Shown here: in pieces, positions 1 through 9,502 of the stretch
Position numbering within the stretch: position 1 is the first letter of the stretch
How the letters are laid out: each line of letters begins with the position of its first letter
Assembly (NCBI RefSeq): GCF_030563405.1
Contig: NZ_CP130749.1
Coordinates: 1,302,001 to 1,366,000 of the forward strand
Source: Vibrio sp. SNU_ST1
Lineage (GTDB): Bacteria > Pseudomonadota > Gammaproteobacteria > Enterobacterales > Vibrionaceae
Direction: 5' to 3'
DNA: 64,000 nucleotides
Notes under the pieces: generated by a model
The model's database searches: none
Told to the model about the DNA's origin: nothing
What the model saw: the letters and a program-made list of their open reading frames with translations, nothing else
Translations under genes and position numbers: made by a program

Positions 1-528
1 TCCAAGCAATCGATCTCAGCTATTGATGGCCACTACTCTATCATTCTAAGTCCATTTGAAGCTCGTTTCTTGTCGATAACACAGCCAAGTGAAAAAGGGC
101 CAATTGCGGCGATACTAGCGACAGGAAATGAAGTTGGACAAGGCTTCATGGCTCAATGTGACAATCCAACAATAAAAGCTGAAGGCCCTATTTCGAGCCC
201 GCTTTATGTGGTTGGCAATTTTGCTGATTCAGGTTGGAAACATGTCGATCTACGAGAGTTTGAATATAAAGGTGACAACACTTATCAAGTCGTCACCACT
301 GAAAAACCGGGCAGTTATCGCATGCAATATGCATCCAAGGCTTGGTCACCACAGTTTACAGCGGATGGGCTTAACCTAAAGTTAGGACAGCTTAACTCAT
401 TAATTAAAGGTGGTTACGGACAAGATACCGCTATCACTATTCGGAATGCTGGGCAGTATGTATGGAGCTTACAATTCGATGATGCGGGGCAACCATTAAA
501 AATTATGGCTTCAAAATGTGCTGAATAG
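1..528 (+). CDS. 3' end of a probable GH13 alpha-amylase/pullulanase-type enzyme (5' end outside window)
   Basis: The reading frame is open from the first base, so the gene starts upstream and only its last 175 codons are visible. The first 24 residues (ending ...SPFEARFLS) look like the last strand of the beta-sandwich domain that follows a GH13 catalytic barrel. The rest contains a segment beginning YVVGNFADSGW, which resembles the small starch-binding or pullulanase-associated beta domains at the C-termini of secreted alpha-glucan hydrolases. A strong terminator hairpin follows the stop. No catalytic residues are in view, so the enzyme class is inferred from the C-terminal region alone. 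Confidence 0.5.
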   Translation, partial: SKQSISAIDGHYSIILSPFEARFLSITQPSEKGPIAAILATGNEVGQGFMAQCDNPTIKAEGPISSPLYVVGNFADSGWKHVDLREFEYKGDNTYQVVTTEKPGSYRMQYASKAWSPQFTADGLNLKLGQLNSLIKGGYGQDTAITIRNAGQYVWSLQFDDAGQPLKIMASKCAE

Positions 529-558
529 CCAAACCTAAGATCCGAGATCAACCAAGTA

Positions 559-590
559 AAAACCCCTTATTCCTACGAATAAGGGGTTTT
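559..590. terminator. Rho-independent terminator, bidirectional
   Basis: A 12-13 bp perfect stem (AACCCCTTATTC / GAATAAGGGGTT) with a 4-nt loop is followed by T-rich sequence. It lies between the two convergent genes and can serve both. Confidence 0.9.
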
Positions 591-639
591 CTTTAATCTG
601 CATTGGATATTAAGAGACCATACACGATTAGAACGATAT

Positions 640-1152
640 CTACCCCTGATTCACTTGCAGGTGATTACGGTTATCGCGGCTTTTCTTGATCAGCTCGTTG
701 CTCTCGTCCATTTCATCTGACTTAGCAAGGCGATCATAAAGTAACACATTCACTGTTGCTGCTAGATTCATGCAACCTACCGTTGGTACATAAACAACAT
801 GGTCAGCTCGGTCAGCGACATCTTGAGAAATAGAACCATCTTCAGGGCCAAAGATATAGATAGCGTTCTCTGGGTGTTTAAAACGTGGCAGTGGTGTTGC
901 ACCTTCAGCCAACTCCACACATACGATCTTAGTTTCTGAATTAAGGTTATCTAAAAACGACTCGACACCAGTAAGCGGGATAGTGCGCGTTGCACTCTTG
1001 GTATCAGTGTGAAATTTTGCAGCCTTGTCGTAGCGTTGCCCTGTGTATTTAACTTCGTCGACTTGGTAGCAACCCGCCGCACGCATAACCGCGCCAACGT
1101 TTGTCGGGCTCTTTGGGTTAGTTAAACCAATAGTCACATGGCTCTTGTTCAT
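640..1152 (-). CDS. RNA methyltransferase, SpoU/TrmH family
   Basis: This 170-residue protein has the three SPOUT-class motifs. Motif 1 is TNVGAVMRAAG at residues 17-27, motif 2 is FGPEDGS near 101-107, and motif 3 is the Asn-containing MNLAATVNV segment near 128-136, which forms part of the knotted S-adenosylmethionine pocket. Family members 2'-O-methylate tRNA or rRNA ribose. The length fits single-domain enzymes such as TrmL, without the N-terminal RNA-binding extension of larger members. It converges with the upstream glycosidase gene on a shared terminator. The RNA substrate cannot be read from the sequence. Confidence 0.85.
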   Translation of the reverse strand: MNKSHVTIGLTNPKSPTNVGAVMRAAGCYQVDEVKYTGQRYDKAAKFHTDTKSATRTIPLTGVESFLDNLNSETKIVCVELAEGATPLPRFKHPENAIYIFGPEDGSISQDVADRADHVVYVPTVGCMNLAATVNVLLYDRLAKSDEMDESNELIKKSRDNRNHLQVNQG

Positions 1153-1425
1153 GAATCTTTCTCACTTAACGAATAGACATAGCAGGGTGCTACAAAGCGT
1201 CGCATTCTACCAAAGCAGCGCCAAATTCAAAAGCATCGAAACGAACGGCTCTTTTTACAACTAAGCGCTTAGTTGCACCACTTATCACTTCAAAACCTAA
1301 CCGTCATCATATTTATAAAACAAAAAGATTTTAGGATAACAATTCAACAACAAGTCCATTTACATTTTGAAACCACATTAATAATGTGTTGAAAATTGCC
1401 TGAGACAATCACATAGGAAGTGCTA

Positions 1426-3087
1426 ATGACCCTCACCATCAAAAACCGCCTTTATATTCTCTCTTTTATCCCTTTGCTGCTAATGGCAATTGGGATGATG
1501 AGCGTGACGTATATGAAGAGCACTGAGCTAACCGCACAACAAGTAGAATCGACGCGTAGCAATATGATGGCGATGAAACAAAAGGAACTCAAAGCGTACC
1601 TGCAAATGGCTAAGTCTTCGATAACTCCTTTCTTAGAAAAAGGTGCCACGCTTGAAGAAGCATTACCCACATTAAAAACTCTAGAATATGGTGAGTCTGG
1701 TTATATTTTTGGCTACAGCTCTAAGGGTGTAAGAATCGTCATCGGACAAGGTACCGATGGCATTGGTAAAAATTACTACGACCTTCAAGACAAACAAGGC
1801 AATTACCTAATCCAAGACCTGATTAAGAACTCAAAAATTGGGGAATTCACCACTTACTACTTTCCTAAGCCAGGTCAATCCATTGCGTTACCAAAACTCA
1901 GCTACTCAATCTTTATTCCACAATGGGATTTAATGCTTGGAACTGGGTTTTATACTGACGATATTGACGCCGTGATCAGTGACATGAAAGAGAGCTCGAA
2001 TGCTGCGCTACAAAGCTCACTGACTGCTATTGCAATTTTCTGTGGTTTGATTGCCTTAGTGGTAGCGGTTTTCGCTGTTGCAGTGAACCGTACCATCATG
2101 CAACCACTCGAGCAATTTGACCGTTCGATCAGTGCCTTTGCAAGTGGTGAGGCCGACCTAACGGCTCGAATGGAAACATTCAAAGCGCCTGAGTTCGCCA
2201 AACTTAGTGAGAACTTTAATGCCTTTGTTGCTAGCCTACAGACCATCATTCGTAGCGTGAGCGATGTTGGTCAGCAAGTTGTATCAGAAACGAGCAGCAT
2301 GTCTTCTCGCGCAGCTCAGGTCGACGAGATAGCAACAGGTCAACGTGAAGAGACAGAACAAGTAGCAACGGCGATGACCGAGATGACGACAACAGCGCAA
2401 GAGATCTCAAGCAACGCAAGCCAAGCGGCTGACTCAGCTAAACTTGCTGAGAACAATGCAAAAGAAGCTCAGCAAATAGTCAACGCTGCTGCAGGTTCCG
2501 TAGCAGACCTTGCAAGTGAAGTATCAGAAGCAAACACTGTCGTCTCTCGCCTTGAAGGAGATGTACAGAACATTTCATCTTCACTGACTGTCATTCAAGA
2601 TATAGCGGAACAGACCAACCTATTAGCACTAAATGCGGCGATTGAAGCCGCGCGAGCTGGTGATCAAGGCCGAGGTTTTGCCGTAGTTGCGGATGAAGTT
2701 CGTAAGCTTGCAAGCCGCACACAAGAGAGTACGGGCGACATTCACAAAATGATCCAACAGCTAAAATCCGCTTCAGATGCCGCGGTGAAAGCAATGGATT
2801 CGAGCCAAAGCAGAAGTGCTCAAACGGTAGAAGAAGCAAATGCAGCAGCTGCAGCACTTGCTAAAATTCAAGATTCGATTGATACCATCATGGACATGAA
2901 CTCACTGATTGCGACGGCGACTGAACAGCAAAATATTGTTGGCCAAGAGATCTCTCAGCGCATTGTTGTAATTTCAGACCAAAGCTCTCAATCGGCATCG
3001 CTAGCGAACCAAAACCGTACAGGTAGCCAAAACCTAAACAGCCGAGCAAACGAATTGTACCACTTGGTTGATCGCTTCACGGTTTAA
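1426..3087 (+). CDS. Methyl-accepting chemotaxis protein with single-Cache sensor
   Basis: The inner-membrane chemoreceptor has TM1 at about residues 9-30, a periplasmic region of about 165 residues of single-Cache type (sCache_2-like, with GESGYIFGY and DGIGKNYYD), TM2 near 200-220, a HAMP linker, and a cytoplasmic signalling hairpin. The hairpin tip is the conserved EQTNLLALNAAIEAARAG segment that contacts CheA/CheW. The ATG at 1426 is preferred over the GTG at 1420 because AGGA lies 7 nt before the ATG. sCache_2 receptors often bind small organic acids, but the ligand is not identifiable here. A hairpin shared with the convergent LysR gene follows. Confidence 0.93.
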   Translation: MTLTIKNRLYILSFIPLLLMAIGMMSVTYMKSTELTAQQVESTRSNMMAMKQKELKAYLQMAKSSITPFLEKGATLEEALPTLKTLEYGESGYIFGYSSKGVRIVIGQGTDGIGKNYYDLQDKQGNYLIQDLIKNSKIGEFTTYYFPKPGQSIALPKLSYSIFIPQWDLMLGTGFYTDDIDAVISDMKESSNAALQSSLTAIAIFCGLIALVVAVFAVAVNRTIMQPLEQFDRSISAFASGEADLTARMETFKAPEFAKLSENFNAFVASLQTIIRSVSDVGQQVVSETSSMSSRAAQVDEIATGQREETEQVATAMTEMTTTAQEISSNASQAADSAKLAENNAKEAQQIVNAAAGSVADLASEVSEANTVVSRLEGDVQNISSSLTVIQDIAEQTNLLALNAAIEAARAGDQGRGFAVVADEVRKLASRTQESTGDIHKMIQQLKSASDAAVKAMDSSQSRSAQTVEEANAAAAALAKIQDSIDTIMDMNSLIATATEQQNIVGQEISQRIVVISDQSSQSASLANQNRTGSQNLNSRANELYHLVDRFTV

Positions 3088-3126
3088 TGCTTAATGCTTA
3101 GCAAGTAAAAGCTATAGAACATCAAT

Positions 3127-3165
3127 AAAAATGGGCTTCAGAATCTTTGTTCTGAAACCCATTTT
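3127..3165. terminator. Bidirectional terminator
   Basis: The inverted repeat AAAATGGG.TTCAGAA / TTCTGAA.CCCATTTT has one mismatch per arm and A/T tracts on both sides. It lies between the convergent chemoreceptor and LysR genes. Confidence 0.85.
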
Positions 3166-3193
3166 CTTGTCCATAGTGTCTTGCCAGATAGAA

Positions 3194-4063
3194 CTAGTCT
3201 AATTGCTCAGACAAGAAATCGACTAACAAGCGAACCTTTGAAGACAAATTACGGTTCTGTGGGTAAAGCGCCCAAATCCCCTCTTTATCGTCTCGGTAAT
3301 CAGATAACACCTCAACCAATTCGCCAGACTCAAGATCTTCACTCACGTAATATTCTGGTAGCTGCACTAAGCCAATACTCTGTTTCGCTGCGTCTTGTAA
3401 GGCTAAGCCACTGTTACATTTAATGCGTCCATTAACCCGAACTGAGCGAGGTCGCCCATTTTCTTTAAAACGCCAATGCTCAAAGCCCCCGACTAAACAT
3501 TGATGATTACTCAACTCAGAGAGCGTATGCGGTTCACCGTAACGTTCAATATATTCAGGGCTGGCGCACACGTAGAGTTGGCGTTGAGACAGCTTCTTTG
3601 CCACAAGACTCGAATCTTCTAAGCGACCAAGACGAATAGCAACATCGACACCCGAATCAATAAGGTCGAGCTTTTGATTGGTCAACATCAGCTCAAGTTC
3701 GACTTGTGGGTGGAGCTTTAAGAACTGATGAAGTATCGGGGCGAGTTGACGCTCACCATAAGTCACAGGTGCAGTTACTTTCAGCAAACCTTTCGGCGTG
3801 GATTGCATCTGCGTGACGGCTAACTCAGCAATTTCTAAACCCTCGACCAACAACTTACACTGCTGATAATAGAGTTGCCCAGCCTCTGTTAAAGAAACCT
3901 TACGAGTCGTTCGATTGAGTAGTTTTACTGCGAGGCGTTCCTCGAGATTTGCCACTCTACGACTGATTTGAGCCACTGATGTAGCGAGTTTCTGTGCGGC
4001 ACCAGTAAAGCTTTCGCGCTCTGCCACTGCAACAAACTCACTTACCCCTTCCCAATTGGCCAT
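3194..4063 (-). CDS. LysR-family transcriptional regulator
   Basis: This 289-residue protein has an N-terminal winged helix-turn-helix (residues 1-60; FTGAAQKLATSVAQISRRVANLE) and a LysR substrate-binding domain (about 88-285). It resembles the CrgA/AaeR-like group, with LNRTTRKVSLTEAG after the HTH. Regulators of this type bind T-N11-A dyads and respond to a small effector. No divergent partner gene lies next to its start; the next gene upstream is a chemoreceptor on the same strand. The target is therefore not evident. Confidence 0.9.
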   Translation of the reverse strand: MANWEGVSEFVAVAERESFTGAAQKLATSVAQISRRVANLEERLAVKLLNRTTRKVSLTEAGQLYYQQCKLLVEGLEIAELAVTQMQSTPKGLLKVTAPVTYGERQLAPILHQFLKLHPQVELELMLTNQKLDLIDSGVDVAIRLGRLEDSSLVAKKLSQRQLYVCASPEYIERYGEPHTLSELSNHQCLVGGFEHWRFKENGRPRSVRVNGRIKCNSGLALQDAAKQSIGLVQLPEYYVSEDLESGELVEVLSDYRDDKEGIWALYPQNRNLSSKVRLLVDFLSEQLD

Positions 4064-4277
4064 GCCTCTACCCTATTTTGAACTATGGTTACCCATACAG
4101 TGTATTGAAGATATAGATCGGTGTCACCTAGCTTAATATGCGCCGTGCACATACAAAGGCCTTCATTGCAGCTAATATCGCATTATTTACAAGGCTCCAA
4201 CCGACCGAATCTACAAAGTTCGAACCGACCTCGTATTACAAATACTGTTATCAAAAAAACTCGTACCCAAAAAGAAA

Positions 4278-4300
4278 GCCCGCACTCATTGAGTACGGGC
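4278..4300 (-). terminator. Terminator downstream of the minus-strand chemoreceptor
   Basis: Read on the minus strand, GCCCGTAC-TCAATGA-GTGCGGGC forms a GC-rich stem followed by CTTTCTTTTT. It is placed to end transcription of the chemoreceptor whose stop is at 4383. Confidence 0.75.
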
Positions 4301-4382
4301 CTTATTGCTGTCTGTTATGGATGAGTGAGGGTTAAAACTAGAAACGATTAGCCACTCACTTTTGCCTATTCAGTCTCAAGTA

Positions 4383-6020
4383 TCACACTTCAAACTGAGA
4401 GACTAGGCTATCAAGTGCTTCACACTGTTCTGCTAGTGAGGAGCACGCATTCTCAGCATTGTTTGCCATTTCAACCATTTTCATCGTACTTTCCGCGATA
4501 CGTTGAACATTCTTGTTCACTTCTTCAGACACCTGAGACTGCTGCGAAGCCGCTGTTGCGATTTGCGTATTCATATCATTCATCTTGCCAATTGAATTAC
4601 GAATCTCGCTCAATGAAGAAGCCGCAGTACCGGCTTGAACAATGGTTTTCTCGCCACTCACTTTGCTTTCTGTCATCACGCCAACAGCATGTTTAGCGCC
4701 TACTTCTAAGCGTTCAATCATTGACTGGATTTCCCCCGTACTGTCTTGAGTTTTACTTGCAAGCGCACGGACTTCATCAGCAACTACCGCAAAACCACGA
4801 CCTTGCTCACCAGCACGTGCTGCTTCAATCGCCGCATTTAATGCCAATAGATTAGTTTGCTCTGCAATGCCTTTGATCACGCCAAGAATAGAAGCAATGT
4901 TCTTCACATCAGTATCCAATTCCTGAACCACACCGCCTGCATTCTCGATATCATGCGCAAGGCGTTCAATGGAAGTCACGGTTAGGCCCAAAGTGCTGTC
5001 TGCTGATTCCACTTCATTATTTGCAACATTACTTGCGGTTGCCGCATCTAATGCGTTACCACTTACCGTTTCACTGGTCGCTTGCATTTCATGAACGGCA
5101 GCCGCGACTACTTCACTTTCTTTCTGTTGATTCGAAGAGAACTCAGCCACATTCTGCGTTATTGATTTGATGTTTTCCATCTCTGCACGTACGGCATTTG
5201 ATGTCAGAATCACTTGTTCAACAGTGGTATGTATCTTACTAACAAACTTGTTAAACGCTGAACTTAAGCGAGCAATCTCATCAGAACCTTCAACTTTCAT
5301 TCGCTGAGCCAAGTTACCATCACCCGATGCAATTTCATTCATCGCTTTCTCTACGCTCTGAATCGGCTGAACGATAAAACGGTTCGATAACCACATCGAA
5401 AACAAAGCCGCAAGTACCGCCACGGCCATACCTACTTCGATGATCAGCTTACTTTCTTCAATCGAGTCATTAGCTTGCTGGCGAAGCTCTTTTTGTTTAA
5501 CTGCAATCAGCTCTCTAATATAGCCGAGTTGATCGTGAATAATCGAAAACTCAGCGTCTAACGCTGGCGAGTAATCGAGGTTGTATTGAAGAGCATTGGC
5601 AGGATCCGCAAACATTGGCTCATGCAGCGCTACCCACTTTTTCATCGCCTTAACCAATTTTGCTAGCTCGTCTTGAGAAGACGAGTCTAATACACCTGCG
5701 GTATATAGGGTTTGAACACTTTCAAAGCGTGGAACGGCTTTGTAAGCGTTGTCTTTGAATTCGAATTGTTGATATTCAATTGCCTTTTGATCTTTCGCAA
5801 GCAACAGGCCTTGGGCAGATGCAATGACTTGATAGATATCTCGGTACCCATCTTCTAGGTTGTCGAGAACCGGTTGAACCACATTATTGAGCTCATGGTT
5901 AATCGCGGCTTGCGCGTTAGATTTAATCACGTTAAGCACAGTAACCGTTGAGAATACAATTACGATTACCATTAGCGGAATCGCAATTTTACTTTTAATA
6001 GAAAGGTTTTTGATATTCAT
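4383..6020 (-). CDS. Methyl-accepting chemotaxis protein with helical-bundle-like periplasmic sensor
   Basis: The protein has TM1 near residues 10-30, a periplasmic, mostly helical region of about 165 residues without a recognisable Cache fold, TM2 near 192-214, HAMP, and a signalling domain with the EQTNLLALNAAIEAARAGEQGRG tip region. The ATG at 6020 (MNIKNLSIKSK) is chosen because a charged N-terminus directly precedes TM1. The in-frame GTG at 6038 would add six residues. The sensor may be a four-helix-bundle domain, but its ligand is unknown. Confidence 0.9.
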   Translation of the reverse strand: MNIKNLSIKSKIAIPLMVIVIVFSTVTVLNVIKSNAQAAINHELNNVVQPVLDNLEDGYRDIYQVIASAQGLLLAKDQKAIEYQQFEFKDNAYKAVPRFESVQTLYTAGVLDSSSQDELAKLVKAMKKWVALHEPMFADPANALQYNLDYSPALDAEFSIIHDQLGYIRELIAVKQKELRQQANDSIEESKLIIEVGMAVAVLAALFSMWLSNRFIVQPIQSVEKAMNEIASGDGNLAQRMKVEGSDEIARLSSAFNKFVSKIHTTVEQVILTSNAVRAEMENIKSITQNVAEFSSNQQKESEVVAAAVHEMQATSETVSGNALDAATASNVANNEVESADSTLGLTVTSIERLAHDIENAGGVVQELDTDVKNIASILGVIKGIAEQTNLLALNAAIEAARAGEQGRGFAVVADEVRALASKTQDSTGEIQSMIERLEVGAKHAVGVMTESKVSGEKTIVQAGTAASSLSEIRNSIGKMNDMNTQIATAASQQSQVSEEVNKNVQRIAESTMKMVEMANNAENACSSLAEQCEALDSLVSQFEV

Positions 6021-6275
6021 AAGGTGCAGTAACCACACAAAAAATAAGGACGCGCGAATAATATACGGTATTATTGAAAAAGCCAGATAAAGTTTGTGAA
6101 TCTCATCGCATATCGAACTCGACCATCGAACAAGCGATTTGTATTTAACCAGACGTCAACCTGAAAAAATAAAAGTGGACAATATTGAATTTATTTACCT
6201 TAGACATGTTCTATTACTGGAGAAGTCATCGAAATAACACCATAATATAGGGCTCTAAAATAAGTAGGTAAGAAC

Positions 6276-6701
6276 ATGAAAATTTGTGGTGTTGAAATCA
6301 AAGGTAACGATGCAGTCATCTGTCTTCTATCTCTATCAGACGGTGTATTTAACATTCCTGATTGCCGAGTTTCTAAAGTTGCGATTAGTGACGCAAACGA
6401 CACACAGAATATGAAAGATTTTCAATTTTCTTTTGCAAAGTTAATGGAAGATTACCAAGTAGAAAAAGTGGTAATTCGTCAACGCCAAACTAAAGGCAAA
6501 TTTGCTGGCGGTGGCTTCGGCTTCAAACTAGAAGCGGCAATTCAGTTGATCGACGGCCTAGACGTAACCGTTGTATCTCCGAATGAAATCAAAGAAAGCC
6601 TTAAGCGTAACCCTCTTATGATGAAGTTCAAAGAAACTGGCCTTAAGCAGTATCAAGAAGCACCGTTTACCACGGCTTACGCTTGTTTAATGCAGCGCTA
6701 A
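6276..6701 (+). CDS. DUF3010 family protein
   Basis: This 141-residue soluble protein matches, from memory, the DUF3010 family common in Vibrio and related gammaproteobacteria. It begins MKICGVEIKGNDAVICLL and carries a Gly-rich FAGGGFGFKLEAA segment (about residues 73-85). The opening beta strands resemble an RNase H/actin-like start (GVEIKGNDA), but no function is established and none is claimed. It is monocistronic, with a strong terminator 30 nt downstream. Confidence 0.8.
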   Translation: MKICGVEIKGNDAVICLLSLSDGVFNIPDCRVSKVAISDANDTQNMKDFQFSFAKLMEDYQVEKVVIRQRQTKGKFAGGGFGFKLEAAIQLIDGLDVTVVSPNEIKESLKRNPLMMKFKETGLKQYQEAPFTTAYACLMQR

Positions 6702-6732
6702 TCAATAGTCGCTAGCCAATATTGATACAGAA

Positions 6733-6757
6733 AGAGCCTGAATATTCAGGCTCTTTT
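6733..6757 (+). terminator. Rho-independent terminator after the DUF3010 gene
   Basis: The stem AGAGCCTGAA / TTCAGGCTCT, with a very short loop, is followed by TTTTTTG. Confidence 0.9.
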
Positions 6758-6804
6758 TTGTTTCTAGCAAGCGACTTTAAGTAGAGTTAGTTTTGCTATT
6801 CACA

Positions 6805-7704
6805 TTACCGCTCTAACGCAGTTCGTCTACGGAACTTAATCAACTCAGGCTTTTTCACCACCAGATAAACAGCGGTCGCTGACAACGCGAAGCCTATTGC
6901 GCCGTAAATGTCGAACGACTCTCCGAAGATAAGCCACGCTTGAATGGCTGTTATGGGTGGAACCAAGTAAAACACCGATGCCACACTTGAAGAAGCGCCA
7001 TGCTCTACCATGTAAAGCAGTAATAAAATGGCAATGCACGATAGAACAATCACTAGCCAAGCAAGGGTCAACGTGAACTCGATAGTCCAGTTCACCTGCA
7101 TAGTTTCGTAGCGCATTGCAAAAGGTAAGAACAATGCTGCTGCAGCCAAGTACTGCACCATCGCGCCACCGACCATATCTGTACCCTGACAAAAGCGCTT
7201 CTGATACAAGGTACCGACCGTGATACCAACCAAAGAAACCAAACACAGTAACGTTGCCATGCCTTTTTGGTCGTCTGACTGCCACTCAATATTGCCCATC
7301 AGCACTAAGCTAATACCTGCGAAACCAAGGGCTAAGCCTAGCCATTGTGCGAAGTTAAAACGCTGCGAGGTACAGCTGATCATTATCAATGCCGTCAGAA
7401 TCGGTTATAAGCCAACAAGTAGAGAACTCAACCCGGCAGGCATACCCATATCAATCGCGAGATAAGTGCCACCAAGATAAAAACCATGAATCAAGATACC
7501 TACCACACAAGCGTGGAAAAATGCTCGGCCACGAGGAATACGACGCTTAAGGATTGCAATCAAAACCAAGAATAGCGCCACGTTGGCTACCATCCTAAGT
7601 GAAAGTAACGTTGCGGGTTCTGCGTATTCAACACCAAGACGTGCGCCAACAAAGCCTGACGACCACAATAGTACAAACACAAACGGAATCATTTTAATCA
7701 GCAT
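6805..7704 (-). pseudogene. EamA/DMT-family transporter interrupted by one in-frame stop
   Basis: The frame from ATG 7704 to the stop at 6805 would give a 299-residue, ten-helix EamA (drug/metabolite exporter) protein. It contains a TAA at 7405-7407, read LLVGL-stop-PILTALI. In intact EamA proteins this position is commonly Gln (LVGLQPxLTA), so one C-to-T change (CAA to TAA) explains the break. Both halves keep the same frame and full transmembrane content (FVLLWSSGFVGARLG at the start, a second EamA repeat at the end). The gene is divergent from the MocR regulator, its probable controller. A sequencing error is the main alternative to true inactivation. Confidence 0.85.
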
Positions 7705-7751
7705 TACAAATCTCTGGTCAACTCTTCATCAATGCTGTTACCTTAGTTGGG

Positions 7752-7777
7752 TACAGATAACTAATAAAGATACAGAT
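7752..7777. promoter_or_regulatory. Direct repeats, candidate MocR operator
   Basis: Two identical TACAGATA octamers at 7752-7759 and 7770-7777 (18 bp apart) lie between the divergent EamA and MocR genes. MocR/GntR regulators of this architecture typically bind short direct repeats in such intergenic regions. Confidence 0.45.
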
Positions 7778-7826
7778 ATAACACTTTAAATGGTTACAGG
7801 TTGAGTGTGAGCAACGAGGGGGAAAC

Positions 7827-9257
7827 GTGGAAGCAGAACTCAGCGGTAATAAATATCTCGCTATAGAACAACACATTAAGGCTCAGATCGATAAAGGGAT
7901 CTTTCACCCAGACGACCGCTTGCCTTCCATTCGTCAACTCAGCGAACAACTCGGTGTGAGCAAAAACACCGTGATTCGCGCTTATCAAGAATTGGAAGCG
8001 ACAGGCTGGGTTTATTCTGTACCTAAATCAGGCTATCGCGTAAAAGCACCGAACACCACCATCTGTGATGCACCGAGCCAGCCTCAAAAAGTCGATCTGC
8101 TTTCAGTGACTAAATCGGTTCTTTCTCGCCCAAAAGGCCGTCTAAAATTGTTGGCAGGTTCAGCACACCCGAATATCAACAACCCCGCTATTCGTAGCTT
8201 GTATGCCGAAATCGGTCGCCATAGTCGTTTGCAAACTCAGCTTCCCGGTTATTACCAATTGCCTCCCGGCGACGAGCAATTAGTAAAACAGTTGTTAAAG
8301 ATCACCCATGATCTAGGCGTACCTGCGGGATCGAATGAGATTGCGATTACACATGGTGCTCAACAGGCGATCAGTCTGGCTTTACGTGCATTAACCAAAC
8401 CGGGAGACATCGTGGCGGTCGAGTCACCGTGTTACTTCGGTAATCTACTTTTACTTGAATCGCTTGGTTTGCAAGCACTAGAAATTCCAAGCAGTATTAG
8501 CCACGGCATTGACATTCCATCACTACAGAGTGCGTTGAACAAATGGGAAGTAAAAACCTTACTGCTAACACCCAACTTTACCAATCCAACGGGTTCACGA
8601 ATGCCATTGGCTAACCGAAAGGCATTACTGGAGATCTCCGGATCTTTACCGATTATCGAAGACGATGTATTCGGTAGCTTGGCATTCGACATCCCCATTG
8701 CCAGCCTCAAAGAGCTTGATGACCAAGATCGAGTCATTTACGTCAACTCTTTGTCCAAGACCTTAGATTCTCGCTTGCGTATTGGCTGGCTGCTCTCAGG
8801 TCGTTACCAAGCTCAAGTCGAAAAATACCTGCTATGCGACAACATGGGCAGCTCCAATTTAATGCAATCAGCGGTTGGGCACTTCCTCACCACGGGGAAA
8901 TATCGAAGTCATTTGTCTAAGATGAAGCGACTCTACCAAGTCAATCAAAAGCAATTCCAAAGCCTGTTAATACAAGCGCTTGATAACTATGAACACCTTG
9001 TTGGCCGCTACCATCTGTCAAAGCCTGAGGGATCTTTTCTAAACTGGATCACGTTACCTGAATCTGTCGATAGCTACGCGATTTATCAAGATTGTTTGAA
9101 GCACAAATTGGGAATATTACCTGGCACAGTATTTGGGACAAACGATCAATATAAACACTGCTTGCGCTTCACGGTAGCGAACATCGAAGAGAGTAAAGAA
9201 TGGAAAGAAGGGGTTGTGACACTAGCGAAGATAATCGCGAAGCATACTTCTTTTTAA
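7827..9257 (+). CDS. MocR-type regulator (GntR HTH fused to PLP aminotransferase-like domain)
   Basis: The 476-residue protein has an N-terminal GntR winged helix (residues 1-70; DDRLPSIRQLSEQLGVSKNTV) and a fold-type I aminotransferase domain (about 105-470). The SLSKTL motif supplies the PLP lysine. Proteins of this class usually act as PLP-sensing regulators rather than transaminases, often of an adjacent divergent gene. Here that neighbour is the interrupted EamA exporter. The start is a GTG at 7827 preceded by GGGGGA at about 5 nt, with no closer ATG. The effector is unknown; amino acids or vitamin B6 are typical. Confidence 0.9.
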   Translation: MEAELSGNKYLAIEQHIKAQIDKGIFHPDDRLPSIRQLSEQLGVSKNTVIRAYQELEATGWVYSVPKSGYRVKAPNTTICDAPSQPQKVDLLSVTKSVLSRPKGRLKLLAGSAHPNINNPAIRSLYAEIGRHSRLQTQLPGYYQLPPGDEQLVKQLLKITHDLGVPAGSNEIAITHGAQQAISLALRALTKPGDIVAVESPCYFGNLLLLESLGLQALEIPSSISHGIDIPSLQSALNKWEVKTLLLTPNFTNPTGSRMPLANRKALLEISGSLPIIEDDVFGSLAFDIPIASLKELDDQDRVIYVNSLSKTLDSRLRIGWLLSGRYQAQVEKYLLCDNMGSSNLMQSAVGHFLTTGKYRSHLSKMKRLYQVNQKQFQSLLIQALDNYEHLVGRYHLSKPEGSFLNWITLPESVDSYAIYQDCLKHKLGILPGTVFGTNDQYKHCLRFTVANIEESKEWKEGVVTLAKIIAKHTSF

Positions 9258-9425
9258 TCGAATATTTCTGACTGCTAGATCATTCAACAATGAGCAAACG
9301 TTAACTAAAACAACGAATACAATCACCAAGAAAATGCGTCAACCGATCACAGATAACACTCCAAAATACCTTTGTAAGTTTTTTAGAAAATTTCAAAAAT
9401 TATTAGAATTTAATCCCTAACTCTA

Positions 9426-9491
9426 ATGAGTATTTTGTTAGTCTTGGAAACAATTATTTACAATCCAAACAAAAATTATTTGGATCGCTAG
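9426..9491 (+). promoter_or_regulatory. Possible leader peptide with two Tyr codons upstream of aromatic amino acid permease
   Basis: A 21-codon frame starts at ATG 9426 and stops with TAG at 9489-9491, overlapping the ribosome-binding site (GAGG, 9491-9494) of the permease gene. It contains two Tyr codons (IIYNPNKNY), and its 3' half includes the hairpin ATCCAAA...TTTGGAT. This is reminiscent of aromatic-amino-acid leader control such as tnaC. However, there is no convincing ribosome-binding site before the ATG, and the region is AT-rich, so chance is possible. Confidence 0.25.
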
Positions 9492-9502
9492 AGGTTGTTT
9501 TT

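Noticed and set aside
7092..7289. Alternative-frame proteins inside the broken EamA gene
   Set aside because: Composition is Trp/Cys/Arg-rich as in an antisense or off-frame reading; the EamA frame explains the region.
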